Origin: Corallium rubrum
Taxonomy: Eukaryota; Cnidaria; Anthozoa; Scleralcyonacea; Coralliidae
Assembly (NCBI GenBank): GCA_964035015.1
Contig: OZ036002.1
Location: forward strand, 15,743,881 to 15,807,880
Direction: 5' to 3'
DNA: 64,000 nucleotides
The translations under genes were made by a program, and so were the position numbers. Numbering within the stretch: the stretch's first letter is position 1; each line of letters begins with the position of its first letter. The notes beneath the pieces are model-generated. The model was given only the letters and a program-made list of their open reading frames with translations. It was not told where the DNA came from and made no database searches. Below, one piece after another: positions 1 to 11,187 of this stretch.

Positions 1-1471
1 TGGTTGTGTATGCTTGTTGATGCTTGTTGATGGTTGTGTATGCTTGTGTATGCTTGTTGATAGTTGTTGATGCTTGTTGATGCTTGTTGATGGTTGTTGA
101 TTCTTGTTGATGCTTGTTGATGCTTGTTGATGCTCGTTGATGCTTGATGCTTGTTGATGCTTGTTGGTGGTTGTTGATGCTTGTTGATGCTTGTTGATGC
201 TTGTTGATGCTTGTTGATGCTTGTTGATGCTTGTTGATGCTTGTTGATGGTTGCTGATGGTTGCTGATGTTTGTTGATGGTTGTTGATGCTTGTTGATCC
301 TTGTTGATGCTTGTTGATGGTTGTGTATGCTTGTTGATGCTTGTTGATGCTTGTGTATGCTTGTGTATGCTTGTTGATAGTTGTTGATGCTTGTTGATGC
401 TTGTTGATGCTTGTTCATTCTTGTTCATTCTTGTTGATGGTTGTTGATGCTTGTTGATGCTTGTTGTTGGTTGTTGATGCTTGTTGATGCTTGTTGATGC
501 CTGTTGATGCTTGTTGATGCTTGTTGATGCTTGTTGATGCTTGTTGATGCTTGTTGATGCTTGTTGATACTTGTGAATGCTTGTTGATGCTTGTTGATGT
601 TTGTTGATGCTTGTTAATGCTTGTTGATGCTTGTTGATGCTTGTTGATGTTTGTTGATGCTTGTTGATGCTTGTTGATGCTTGTTGATGCTTGTTGATGC
701 TTGTTGATGCTTGTTGATGCTTGTTGATGGTTGTTGATGCTTGTTGATACTTGTGTATGCTTGTTGATGCTTGTTGATGCTTGTTGATGCTTGTTGATGG
801 TTGTTGATGCTTGTTGATACTTGTGTATGCTTGTTGATGCTTGTGTATGCTTGTTGATGCTTGTTGATGCTTGTTCATGCTTGTGTATGCTTGTTGATGG
901 TTGTTGATGCTTGTTGATGCTTGTTGATGGTTGTGTATGCTTGTTGATGCTTGTTGATGGTTGTGTATGCTTGTGTATGCTTGTTGATAGTTGTTGATGC
1001 TTGTTGATGCTTGTTGATGGTTGTTGATTCTTGTTGATGGTTGTTGATGCTTGTTGATGCTTGTTGATGCTTGTTGATGCTTGTTGATGCTTGTTGATGC
1101 TTGTTGATGCTTGTTGATGCTTGTTGATGCTTGTTGATGCTTGTTGATGCTTGTTGATGCTTGTTGATGCGTATTGATGCTTGTTGATGCTTGTTGATGC
1201 TTGTTGATGCTTGTGTATGCTTGTTGATGCTTGTTGATGCTTGTTGATGGTTGTTGATGGTTGTTGATGGTTGTTGATGGTTGTTGATACTTGTTGATGC
1301 TTGTTGATCGTTGTTGATGCTTGTTGATGCTTGTTGATGCTTGTTGATGCTTGTTGATGCTTGTGTATGCTTGTTGATGCTTGTGTATGCTTGTTGATGC
1401 TTGTTGATGGTTCATGCTTGTGTATGCTTGTTGATGGTTGTTGAAGCCTGTTGATGGTTGTGTATGGTTGT
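1..1471. repeat. 10-bp minisatellite, consensus TGCTTGTTGA
   Basis: About 147 tandem copies of a decamer, with TGGTTGTTGA, TGCTTGTGTA and TGATTGTTGA-type variants scattered through it. The array runs off the left edge, so its full size is unknown. A few slips (around 145-155 and 1412) break the 10-bp register. Thirty bases make ten codons, so one minus-strand frame stays open for 387 codons as a Lys-His-Gln-Gln-Ala-Ser-Thr-type decapeptide repeat. I treat that as a consequence of the repeat, not as a gene. Confidence 0.95.
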
Positions 1472-1961
1472 AGTATATAGTAAAGCTCTATATCGTGTAT
1501 TATATGCAGTACATTATGTTGTGTACATGTGTACACATATATGGTGGGCTCAATATGCATTTGGTGACTGCGTGTCATGGAATTTTAACCGAAGTTTAGG
1601 ACAGGGAAAGACGTAGAAAGATACATGAAAGAAAACAACCTTTGCGAGAAAGTGAAACGGGGAAATGAAGATGAAATTTACTCCGGCGACTCGCGGGAGG
1701 AACGGAATAACGAAGGTGTAAAATTCTGCCAAAACTTGCTGTAGGAGAGCAAACGCAAATTCATTGTCTTTCAGCCTTAATCTTCTGTTTTGGCACGAAC
1801 ATTCACCCTTAGATACGTAAGTTTGATCGGCAATATCTCGAAAAGTATAAAACTTGGCATACAAACTTGTTACTATATCTTCCAACTGACCAAAAACTGT
1901 GAAGATCGGAAGAGTCAATTTGAGACTCCACATGACCATGATTAGCTATTGCTGAAATTAA
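1472..1961. other. Non-coding stretch, no supported gene
   Basis: Unique AT-rich sequence. A 129-codon open frame on the minus strand (1550-1939) has no recognisable domain and no splice or promoter context, so I do not call it a gene. Confidence 0.5.
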
Positions 1962-2274
1962 GGCCTGTGTTAAGCGTCGCACAATAGATCGTTTTCACTC
2001 ACGTGTCGGTAACCCATTTGGGACGAAATATTTTAATAAGAATAGGGTTAAATTCCCACAGGATAAAGAGGGTACACCGATATCGAATTTCTGGACTCGT
2101 GGATCCTGAAAACGACTTCTTGAAAACACGCATGGCACCGAATTGTCACAGACAGAAGCGAAACATTTAATTTGACCGACGCCACGATAATTCGTCGTGA
2201 TTATCGTCGCACTATGCGTCTGACCCAGACGAAATAGTGAACCTGCACAATCCAACGAGGACGAACGAATAGCC
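1962..2274. mobile_element. Diverged MITE (family B) with a nested MITE-A fragment
   Basis: The left end (GGCCTGTGTTAAGCGTCGCA) and the segment around 2107-2170 match, in reverse complement, the better preserved MITE at 57539-58021. The middle, about 1987-2110, instead resembles the reverse complement of the MITE at 5049-5376 (starts GATCGTTTTCACTCACGTG). It therefore looks like one MITE inserted in another, both much decayed. TAA lies left and TTA right, compatible with a TWA target but not an exact duplication. Confidence 0.5.
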
Positions 2275-3820
2275 TTATTAACTGAACGATTTAGTCGTAC
2301 AGACTCGCCTTCCTATTGGTTGAGACAATGATATTCGTCAGTACTGAGGCGGATGATAATAACTTGTCGTTCCAACCAATAGGTAATCGAGTTCGTACGA
2401 AACTTGGGGACTGACTGGTGCATGCAGTTGCCTCCGCAGTCAAGTATATTTAACGCCACGCAAATTGAAACTCGTTTGTTCAGAGATAACCCGCAATATA
2501 CTTTTTGTAACAACGTACGCTGTCATTTAACCTTTACACTTGTAAAGTGTGGGAAATATGTTTATTTATAATGCAGGACTAAGTTTTGAGCTCGATTGAC
2601 GGCACAATAACATTCGATCATAATTTGTGGTATTGTTCGACAAAACAACAGCGATACTCGTAAACAATATAAACAAGGAGGACGACTGCAGTTAAATTTT
2701 AAAAGCAATATAATATTTTTATTTTAACACCATAATAACGCCCCAGTCTGCTAAAACGATTGTACTGTAGTTAGAATCTGTATTACGATCCCGAAATGCA
2801 AATGATCAACTACACGTGTTGATAAGTTGATTCAAGTCAAATATGTTGACGTTTTTTCAGTGCTCTTGTGGCAATACCTTGGACTATATGTAGCTATATA
2901 TGACAATGACTTATTATAATTTTTCGTTTTTACATACAGTTTTTACCATACAAAAGTTCTCAATAAAAAGTGCATGTGAAACAATGGATAATTTGTATAT
3001 TACTCTTGGGAGTATTAGCTGATCAAAAATTTCAACCCTGTTAGTAAACGATTTTAAAATAAGAGGACTATTTTAAGTGCAACCATGCGTAACGAAGACT
3101 ATATAATAGGCAAGAGTAAGCACATCAGGACTGTTTGGCGGTTGAGGAGCAAGTAACACAGGATCAGGGCAATGCGCACCTTCTCCTTGGACTTCGGGCT
3201 TTTTCGAAAGAGGTACGTGTACAAATATTTTTCGTCGAGGGACTAACTTTATTGTTTCCCCACCCGCCCACCCTCGATTTAAGGCGCCTCTCGCTTCCAA
3301 GCCTTGCGCTTTAAATAGATTATAATTAGACGCGTGCTGGACGATTATACTGTAGGTTATAATCCCCGCGATAACTCGGCCTTGGCAAATTCTTCGTTAA
3401 AATACCTCCAGGAAAAGCGATTATAAGATTAGGGAATTTGGAAGAAAAACTGATTATTGCTTTATTTCGACAAAATCATCGACGAAATATGTAGAAACCA
3501 CATTTTCCACAGCTTCGAGAGGACGTTTAATCGAAGGTGGTTCGAGAGTATATTCCTATTTCTCGTTATACTCCTGACTAGCTGAATCAGTCTTCTGGGA
3601 CTGATCATGGAGTTGACATACGGCTTTACGTGTTTTGGTCGTCTTTTACTGAATTTTGACGACTATTGATTATATTCTAATAACAGCCAATGAACATCTA
3701 AGATTTTGCTTGCTATATAATTACTGCATATTCGTCCATTCTCGTTGGATTGTGAAGGTTCACTATTTAATTGGCGAAACGAATTTAATTCCTCGAGCTA
3801 CCGCAGGTAAACGAGTCTAA
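2275..3820. other. Intergenic, no gene seen
   Basis: AT-rich unique sequence. Short open frames here (2313-2513 and 3073-3300, minus) show no domain. A fragment around 3737-3815 resembles the right end of the MITE at 1962-2274. Confidence 0.45.
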
Positions 3821-3970
3821 AGCCGGTTTTCCACTAGGCGACTTTTTTCCGCGCGAAGCGACTTTTTCTTTTGTCTCATGAGCTCTGAGCTGGAACTAAT
3901 CAGAAATATATTGAATTCGAACAAAAGAAAGTCGCTTCGCGCGAAAAAATCACCTTGTGGAAAACCGGCT
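3821..3970. mobile_element. 150-bp foldback MITE with TAA target duplication
   Basis: The two halves are inverted copies: it begins AGCCGGTTTTCCACTAGGCG and ends with the near complement. Each arm carries a block GCGCGAAGCGACTTT or its complement. TAA at 3818-3820 is repeated at 3971-3973. A 3-bp TWA duplication is the signature of PIF/Harbinger elements, so this is probably a Harbinger-type MITE. It has no coding capacity. Confidence 0.75.
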
Positions 3971-4034
3971 TAAGTATTGTTTTTTGGGGTCGCGATATTG
4001 CCCCAGCAGGCTTTGCGAGATTTCACTTTCATGG

Positions 4035-4335
4035 CGAGTTGTCTGTTGAGCGAAACTTTTCTTGCCATTTTATCGATGTTTTTGAATATTTCCACGACAT
4101 TTCGTCGCACACTACACAGCAGTTGTCTCAAACAAAGATGTCCGAGTAGTCGAACTGTCAGCGAATCAAGGTGTATAGTCAAAATAATTGGAAACTTTAA
4201 ACTGAAGGAGTGAAGGACGTCAGAGAACAGTCAAGGTTTGACCGATTTGTCTCCAGAAGTTCAGCGGTTGTCTCTTTTGAACGAAGATTTTATTGCCATT
4301 TATCGATGTTTTTGAATATTTGCAAGACATTTCAC
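4035..4335. repeat. Local direct duplication of about 65 bp
   Basis: The block at about 4035-4102 recurs at about 4267-4335 with roughly a dozen differences; both contain TCGATGTTTTTGAATATTT. Short open frames over it are not supported as genes. Confidence 0.5.
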
Positions 4336-4456
4336 TGTTTCTCAGTTGTTTACTTGTTTGAATAGCTTTGCAAGTGGCCGAGTTATAGTTGATCAGTAAT
4401 ACAGCTGACAATTGGCTTCAATTCATCATAAAGGAAGTATTTGCAAGCGAATAGGA

Positions 4457-6130
4457 TTTTTGTATCTGCGCAGCAGATATATTGCTATCGTGTTGTGTGT
4501 GTGTATGTATGTGGGTTAGCTTTTTTGGGTAACCACTGACCTGTAGTGTGTGCTGTGCTGTAACAATATTTCGTCCGCCATATCACGAAGTCCTTCGAAG
4601 CGACAAAGTTTTGGATTAAAATACTACGATTTTCAGGGTTCTATGCTATACGATTTTTTCAAATTCACATATCTTGTACATAATTTAACGTTCTATCTAA
4701 CTGTACGAATTTCGTGAATGGTACAAACCTACAGACGATTCGGCAATACTTTAAAATGATTGCGTCTGACCGTACGCCAAGTGATAGCATAATAATGCAA
4801 TTTGATGTTTGCGCTCATCTCAGTTCAAATAGATTTTTCTCCGTTGCTATTCTATACGATTTGTTCTAATTTACATACGTTGTACAGAATTTTACGCTCT
4901 ATCTAACCGTGCAAGTTTCCCAAATGGCACAAATCTACAAATGATTCAGGGATTTACTTTAAATATGACGTGGTTTGACCGTATGTCAAGCAAATAGCGT
5001 AATAATGCAATTTGATATTTGATATTTGCGCTCACGTCAGTTCAAATAGATCGTTTTCATCTGACGTCACGGCGGCCATATTGGTGTACCAAAACAATGA
5101 AATGGCGGCCATATTGGTGTACGGTATGGGAATTAGCTCTTTCTTATTCAAATATTTCGTATTGTTTCACCATCCCAATGGGGCCACCGATCACGTGAGT
5201 GAAAACGATCTTTTGATCGTTTTCATCTGACGTCATGGCGGCCATATTGGTGTACCAAAACAATGAAATGGCGGCCATATTGGTGTACGGTATGGGGATT
5301 AGCTCTTTCTTATTCAAATATTTCGTATTGTTTCACCACCCCAATGGGGCCACCGATCACGTGAGTGAAAACGATCTATAGCCTTTTCTCCGTTGCTATT
5401 CTATACCATGTTTTCTAATTCACATATGTTGTACAGAATTTAACGCTCTATATAACTGTTGAAGTTTCGTGAATGGCACAAACCTACAGACGATTCAGGG
5501 GTATACTTTAAAAACGCGGTATCCGCGGGCGGCTCAACTGCAATGAAGATATATCCCAATACGGCTGTTAGCCGTTAAATTCTATATATCCGACAAAGTT
5601 TTTGGCTAAAACACTATGATTTTTCAGGGTTCTATTCTATACGATTTTTTTTAATTCACATGTGTTGTAGAGTATTTAACGCTCTATCTAACTGTACAAG
5701 ACAGTTTCGTGAATGGCACAAACCTACAGACGATTCAGGGATACTTTAAATATGATTGCGTTTGACCCGATAATTGACATTTGATATTTGGCGCTCATCT
5801 CACTTCAAATAGATGTTTCTCCGTTGCTATTCTACGATTTTTTTTAATTCACATTTGTTGTACAGAATTAACGCTCTATCTAACGGTATAAGTTTCCAAA
5901 ATGGCACAAACCTACAGGCGATTCAGGGGTATACTTTAGACCCGCGGTGTCCGGCTCAACAGCTGTATTGGGATATATCTTCAGTTAGCCATTAAATTCT
6001 ATATTTCCGACAAAGCTTTGCACTAAAACATTTCGCAGAAGGGGATATTGCTGATAAAACTGGTAAGTATTTTTAACGTGACTTATAGTAAACTTTTGAC
6101 TGCGATCTACCACAGTTTTTTTGTGAGTCA
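4457..6130 (+). repeat. Dispersed repeat R1, copy 1, with internal about 200-bp units
   Basis: The left part (TATCTGCGCAGCAGATATAT onward) and right part (AAGTATTTTTAACGTGACTT) match two other copies, 23834-24160 on + and 47281-47871 on -. This copy is expanded internally. About five diverged units, each with TTGCTATTCTA, a GTTGTACAGAATT-like core and GGCACAAACCTACA, begin near 4636, 4840, 5391, 5625 and 5816. A MITE pair (5049-5376) sits between two units. No protein is evident. Confidence 0.6.
5049..5376. mobile_element. MITE family A, two tandem copies
   Basis: Two almost identical units of about 163 bp (5049-5211 and 5215-5377) lie head to tail. Each starts GATCGTTTTCATCTGACGTC and ends in a GTGAGTGAAAACGATC complement, and each contains GGCGGCCATATTGGTGTAC twice. 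TA flanks the pair on both sides. The surrounding R1 unit reads through on either side, so this is an insertion that later duplicated. Confidence 0.7.
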
Positions 6131-7958
6131 TGATAAATTATTTTGGTCAGAGAATTGAACGTGTACTTTCTCTGATCTTTAATTATCTTATAAGACCTCG
6201 ATAAAATCTTATAAGATCTACGTGTAAAAATATTATAAGATTTTTCTTAAGATCTTACAAAATTTTCCAAGATCGCACAAGATCTTACAAGATCTTGACA
6301 AGTGATTCTCACAGTGGAGGGTATCGCGCAGATACATGTACGCATAGCGGACCTTTTGTTATGTCTTCCATCTGTCCGGTTTATATTGTAATTGAGAATG
6401 TAAATAACGCAAACCTTATTAATGAGAACTAACATGACCTAAGGCAAAGAGGTGATCTGTCTTTACGAATGGTAAGGATCTAATTACAGCTACCTCCTAT
6501 AGGGCTTTAGCTGTTATATAGGTATCACATTCAAGAGTGCAGTCTCAGTAATCGCCACTCTTCGCAAAGAGACGAACGATTTCAATTTGATTTTTAAACC
6601 TTCAAGTTGGTTTTGGTGTTCTTCGTCTTCAAGGTAAGAGATGAGTTGTTTTGAATCTTACGTTACTATGCTGTTCAGCGTTTCTTTATTGTTTTACCAA
6701 GGCAAAGGTGTCTAGTTATGCGCTTATCTTTAGCTTTATGCTAATTTACATTCAGGCAAACAACGTTTATAACTTGCCTACTGAACATGCTTTCTAGTAT
6801 ATTTGTGCGCATCTCTCCGTTTTACTTAAGTCCTTTGCCAACTATTCAGTACTAACTTTTTGCCCGTCACAAGGTACACAGAGAAGCTAGTTCGAAGTTG
6901 GGCTATATTATATTGCCTGTATCGTTATGCATAAATTATGATAACATATCTTTTGTGCCCGTGATTCCGATTTTTGTTTACTTCGCATGCGTATTGGACG
7001 TTTTGGCGCGATCTAGCGGGATTCCTTGCTCGTCACTGAATTAAATTCGTCGCATGAAACGAATTCGAGTTTACGTCGACTACTCGACGAGGCTAACTAT
7101 GAATTAAATTCGTCGGAATGAAATGCAACGTATGAATCAGGCCTAATCCTTGGCTTAATACAGTTTACACTGATATGAAACTACTAATTAAGAGTCAAAT
7201 ATCTACATTTGGTTTGTACTCATCACGCGTTTCGGTTATAATTGTTCGCACCTCTCCGCTTCTGAAAATAATTGCTATTTTCGCCAAGTAAATAGTTATC
7301 TGCTCTATATGAAGTCACAAGCTACTGGAGTAAGTTCGTATGAGGCTATTATAGTGTCGTCAAACTAAAGATCGCGACGATCAAGTTAGCATTCAAATGA
7401 CCGCCAATATCTGGTCGTCTGATATCCTAGCTGTATTTCCTACATCCCCAGTTACAGTACGTAATTTTGGTGTTCGATTGCATACGTATGGGGCTACGAG
7501 ATTGAACTCTTAAACACCACAAAATATTCCTTATTGTATTATACCACGCGGTAGCGGCATTAGGTTTGAATGTTTCATCCGAAGTGCATGTTGTTATAAT
7601 CAACACATCCTTCCGACTTTTAGAACCGCGCCAGAATCGCCGTCGACTCGGCGTGGGTAATCACCTTTTGATAATTATCGCTGTTAATTCCCACAATTCT
7701 GCTTCTAGTGTTATGAACTATACTATCCGCCCGGCATTGCTCAGACATCTGGTGTTGCAGGCGTATGGCAATTTGCAAGCGATGTAATTTTCAAGCTTAT
7801 ACCGCATGGTTAAACCTTGTGAGCTAATTTGTATTTTGCAGGCAATGTTTTACATTTTTTGGTATGTCCGGTTACTGATAGGATTCCTCGCCTGTGTGTC
7901 AGGGCGGCTTTTCTGTACTGCCACAGTTGATTGGTGTGCAGGATATTTGAGATAAATA
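6131..7958. other. Intergenic, no gene seen
   Basis: Unique AT-rich sequence. 6185-6300 is rich in AAGATCTTATAAGATCT-type local inverted repeats. 6990-7150 contains GAATTAAATTCGTCG repeats and an end (CAGGCCTAA) resembling MITE family B, probably a remnant. Open frames such as 7566-7787 show no domain. Confidence 0.4.
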
Positions 7959-8026
7959 GACCCTTTTAAGGTAAACGACGCCATATTGGCGGGGGTGCAA
8001 AAACATTGGGGCGAGCGCGCGGCCAC
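7959..8026 (+). repeat. Left terminal inverted repeat of the ISL2EU-like transposon
   Basis: Starts GACCCTTTTAAGG and contains GCCATATTGGCGGGGGTGC. Identical to the right end over its outer 64 bp, with a single difference at 8023. Confidence 0.93.
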
Positions 8027-8203
8027 CTATGGCTTCCTATGAATAGATAGGCATTGTTTACTATTAAGTCTTGACTTGAGTGCCTTGTGTTTGCCGTTGA
8101 AAGCTATCCTATATCGAAAACTTTGTCGTTTTATTTCGTTAAACTTCTATCTTCTGTATTGATTGGTGATCGAAGATACATTTGAAGGTAGTTTCTAGCG
8201 CGT

Positions 8204-10438
8204 ATGGCTAGCAAACAACCGGAGGAGAAGTTCGGATACGAAGATTTTCTCAACTAGACGGTTTCTTCGCTGAAAGATTTCTTGGCAATACGTGGCCTTA
8301 AACAGACTGAGAATAAAGGCGAACTTGTTGCCAGAGCATTTGGAGCATATGCACTCGATGCTCCAAAGAAGTTTTCCCAAGAAGAGATCTTCAAAAAAAT
8401 AAAAGAAGAATACTCCAGAAGGCTTTCAACTTGTGGGATAAAAAGTGACCCGAATGCACTACCAGAACAAGCTTGGGCAGAAAACGTACACGATTGGCCA
8501 AAAATCGACGACGGAAAGCTGTTTAGCTACATATTAAAAGTGAAAGCTGTAGATGTCGACTACATTGGCAAGTACAAAGACCAGAAGGCGTATTCCTACT
8601 GGATGAGTGGCTTTGTTGATACATTATTTGTTGCCAAATGTCCCTCAAACAGTAGGTTTACTTTCATCAAAGGTTGTGTCTCTCCTTCACAACGGATACG
8701 TGATGATCCACGTAAAGTCTGGGTTTGCACCGAAGGAAGCCAGTCTGATTGTCGGATTGTAACTTCTTGGTGTACTTGTATAGCTGGCACTGGTGAGGTA
8801 TGTAACCATGTCATTGCCCTGCTTTACAAGGTAAACTATGCATTTCACAAAGATTACATCTCACCAGCTTGTACAAGCATTCCCCAAGGTTGGAATAAGG
8901 GGACAAAGAAAGAAGTGACACCTAACAGAATCCAAAACTTAACTTTTCGGAAAGATAAAAAAACAAAGAAAAGTATAGAAAGAGATGAAGTTCTAGATCA
9001 AAGAATGCGAAAGGTGTTTGATCCCCGCAAACCTGAGGACAGAGGTTTGACCAATGAAAGAGTGTCGTCACTGTTGAACTCTGTCAAGAAAGTCCAACCA
9101 TCAGCCTGTGTCCTATTTTCCATTGAACATGGCCGAGCTAATGGTCTTCTTCCACCGTTGACAGACACAGCTATAGAATTTATGGCAAAGCCTGCCATGG
9201 AAGGGAAACCATTGAAAGAAACTTCTCCATTGTTTATCCAGCATGCCCAGATGAGTAGTGCACAAGTTCAAAGAATTGAAACTGAAACCCAAGGCCAAAG
9301 CTCCAATGACCAGTGGAAAAAGCAAAGACTTGGTCGTATTACTGCATCAAAGTTTCATGAAGTGCACACCAAAACAGAAACTATTTTAAAACGAAGAAAA
9401 AAACAGAGCAACAAGCCAAAATACAGTGCCACCGTTTCAACCATAGTTGGAGAGTCTGAAGACATTTCTCATATTCCAGCAGTGGCATGGGGGATCACTC
9501 ACGAGAAGGATGCAGTGACTGCATTTCTGGCAGATGTGGCAACCCAGCATGACAATGGTCTACAAGGTTTTCGCCAGTGTGGACTTTTTGTCAAAGCTGA
9601 CTACCCCTACCTTGCTGCTTCACCAGATGGAATTTTTGTGTGCCGATGCTGTGGCCCTGCAACAGTAGAGATCAAGTGCCCCTACTCTGCCAGGAATGAG
9701 AGCTTGTTTGAAAAAAGCGTGATCAAACATGTTGAGTTTTTGGAAGAGCACAATGGGAAGCCACGACTGAAGCGCACTCATAAGTATTACACCCAAGTTC
9801 AAGCTCAGATGTGGGTATGTGGTATGAAACATTGTTTTTTTATTGGGTGGACTAAAGGTCACAGTCCACTTTATGAAACCATCCAGTTTGATGAAGCATT
9901 TTGCTTATCTGTGGTGAACAATTTGACTCTTTTTTATAAGACTTGTGTGCTACCATGCTTACTTGGTTACCGTAGCATTCTGCTGTGCCCAAAGTGTGAC
10001 AAAGTGATTTTGGAGAAAGAAGAAATTAATCAACCAGAGAAAGAAAGCAGTATCTGTTGCTGCTGCTGTGTGACATGGTTGCACTTACCTTGTGCGGGAG
10101 TTACTCAACCAAGTGCAGAGTTGGTAGATTCTTGGCTATGTTTCAGCTGCCTGGTTGATGCAGCTGATCATACAGATGGTGAGAGTGATGGTGATGGGGA
10201 AGACGAGGGTGCATCCTGTTCCTATGATGTGCCAATTGAAGATGAAGGTGCATCTTGCTCAAATGATACACCTTCATCCAGTTTTAATGTTTGTTCTGTT
10301 TGCCATCTTAAGGAAATTCCTGTTGGTAGAGAGCATATTTGTACAATTTGTGGTAAAGCTGTACATGCATGGTGCAGCAATCATGAAGACATAACCAGTT
10401 CAGCAAACTTAATTTGTAATTATTGCATTGAGGACTAA
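8204..10438 (+). CDS. Transposon-encoded SAP-SWIM-YqaJ-PHD nuclease protein
   Basis: An open frame of 727 codons runs from 8258 to the TAA at 10436-10438. Numbering codon 8282 as residue 1, a SAP-like DNA-binding motif (LKDFLAIRGL..K.ELV..A, codons 8270-8353) is followed by a SWIM zinc finger (C164-x-C166-x7-C174-x-H176). A YqaJ/lambda-exonuclease-type PD-(D/E)XK domain comes next: RITAS from R352, E408, D449 in SPDG, E463-x-K465, and Q505/Q507/Q509. Two Cys/His clusters end the protein: PHD-like 569-620 and 672-716, separated by an acidic linker. The best start is ATG 8204, in the same frame, but TAG at 8255-8257 interrupts after 17 codons. Either this is a nonsense mutation, or TTTTCTCAACTAG is a 3' splice site and the first exon is elsewhere. 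A start at 8282 would need TTG. By family, YqaJ proteins cut or resect DNA; the role in transposition is unknown. Confidence 0.85.
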
Positions 10439-11187
10439 TGAACTGTATAGTGCACTTAAGAAAATCAAAATTTAATTAATTAATTAATTAATCAATTATC
10501 CTATTAAGAGGCAATTGCTTTTATTTCACCAGAGTGATTTATCTGAATTTATTCAGCTGTCTGAGGTACTGTATGTCTAGGCAGCAATGGGTTAACAGTT
10601 TATTCTGGCTAACACAAAACAGTTTCATTAAGGCTGTGGTGCACATTTGCCTGTTAATTGGAGTTAATTACTATATGAAATTAGTATAATAAATTAAGAT
10701 ATAAGGTTGAAACATTTATTTACCTATTTATTAAATTGTATGCATGTAAATGTTAAATTAATTAACCAATTAAAAGGCAAGTGTGTTTACATTGACTAAA
10801 ATGCCAGCCAATTTATTTGCGAAGATGCATCCTTGCCTGTTAATGAGTTAATCAATAATTGTTACTATTTAGAATTGTATTGATAATTTTAGTTAAAACT
10901 TTTGTATCACGTCAGCTGCCTTTTTTTAACAATGGTTTTGCTAAGTAAAAAGTAGTTTCCTCCCAAAAAAATATAACAGCTTTTGACCAACAAACCTGAC
11001 TCATTTAATAAATATGATTAATTTTTTTTCCCAATTATAACATAATTTTGTTATAGTTATTATTATTAAAAATATTATTATTGTGGCAATAGAAGTCTTC
11101 CAATATCGATATTTTGAGGAATTTGTCAAATGAATTGCTCAACATTTTTCAGAACACTTCTTTTGCCATAACAATAAGTAAAAGTAT
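10439..11187. other. Intergenic region between the convergent transposon genes
   Basis: Very AT-rich. It should hold both 3' untranslated regions; an AATAAA lies near 10689 for the + gene. TAATTAATTAATTAATTAAT near 10473 is a simple repeat. No further open frame. Confidence 0.5.

Noticed and set aside
415-1578. 387-codon minus-strand frame with a decapeptide repeat
   Set aside because: Fully explained by the 10-bp minisatellite; no unique domain outside the repeat.
1550-1939. 129-codon minus-strand frame
   Set aside because: No domain, no family resemblance and no supporting splice or regulatory context.
8282-8284. Start of the nuclease at 8282
   Set aside because: The codon is TTG, and the SAP-like motif begins upstream of it in the same frame; the ATG at 8204 or an upstream exon is more likely.
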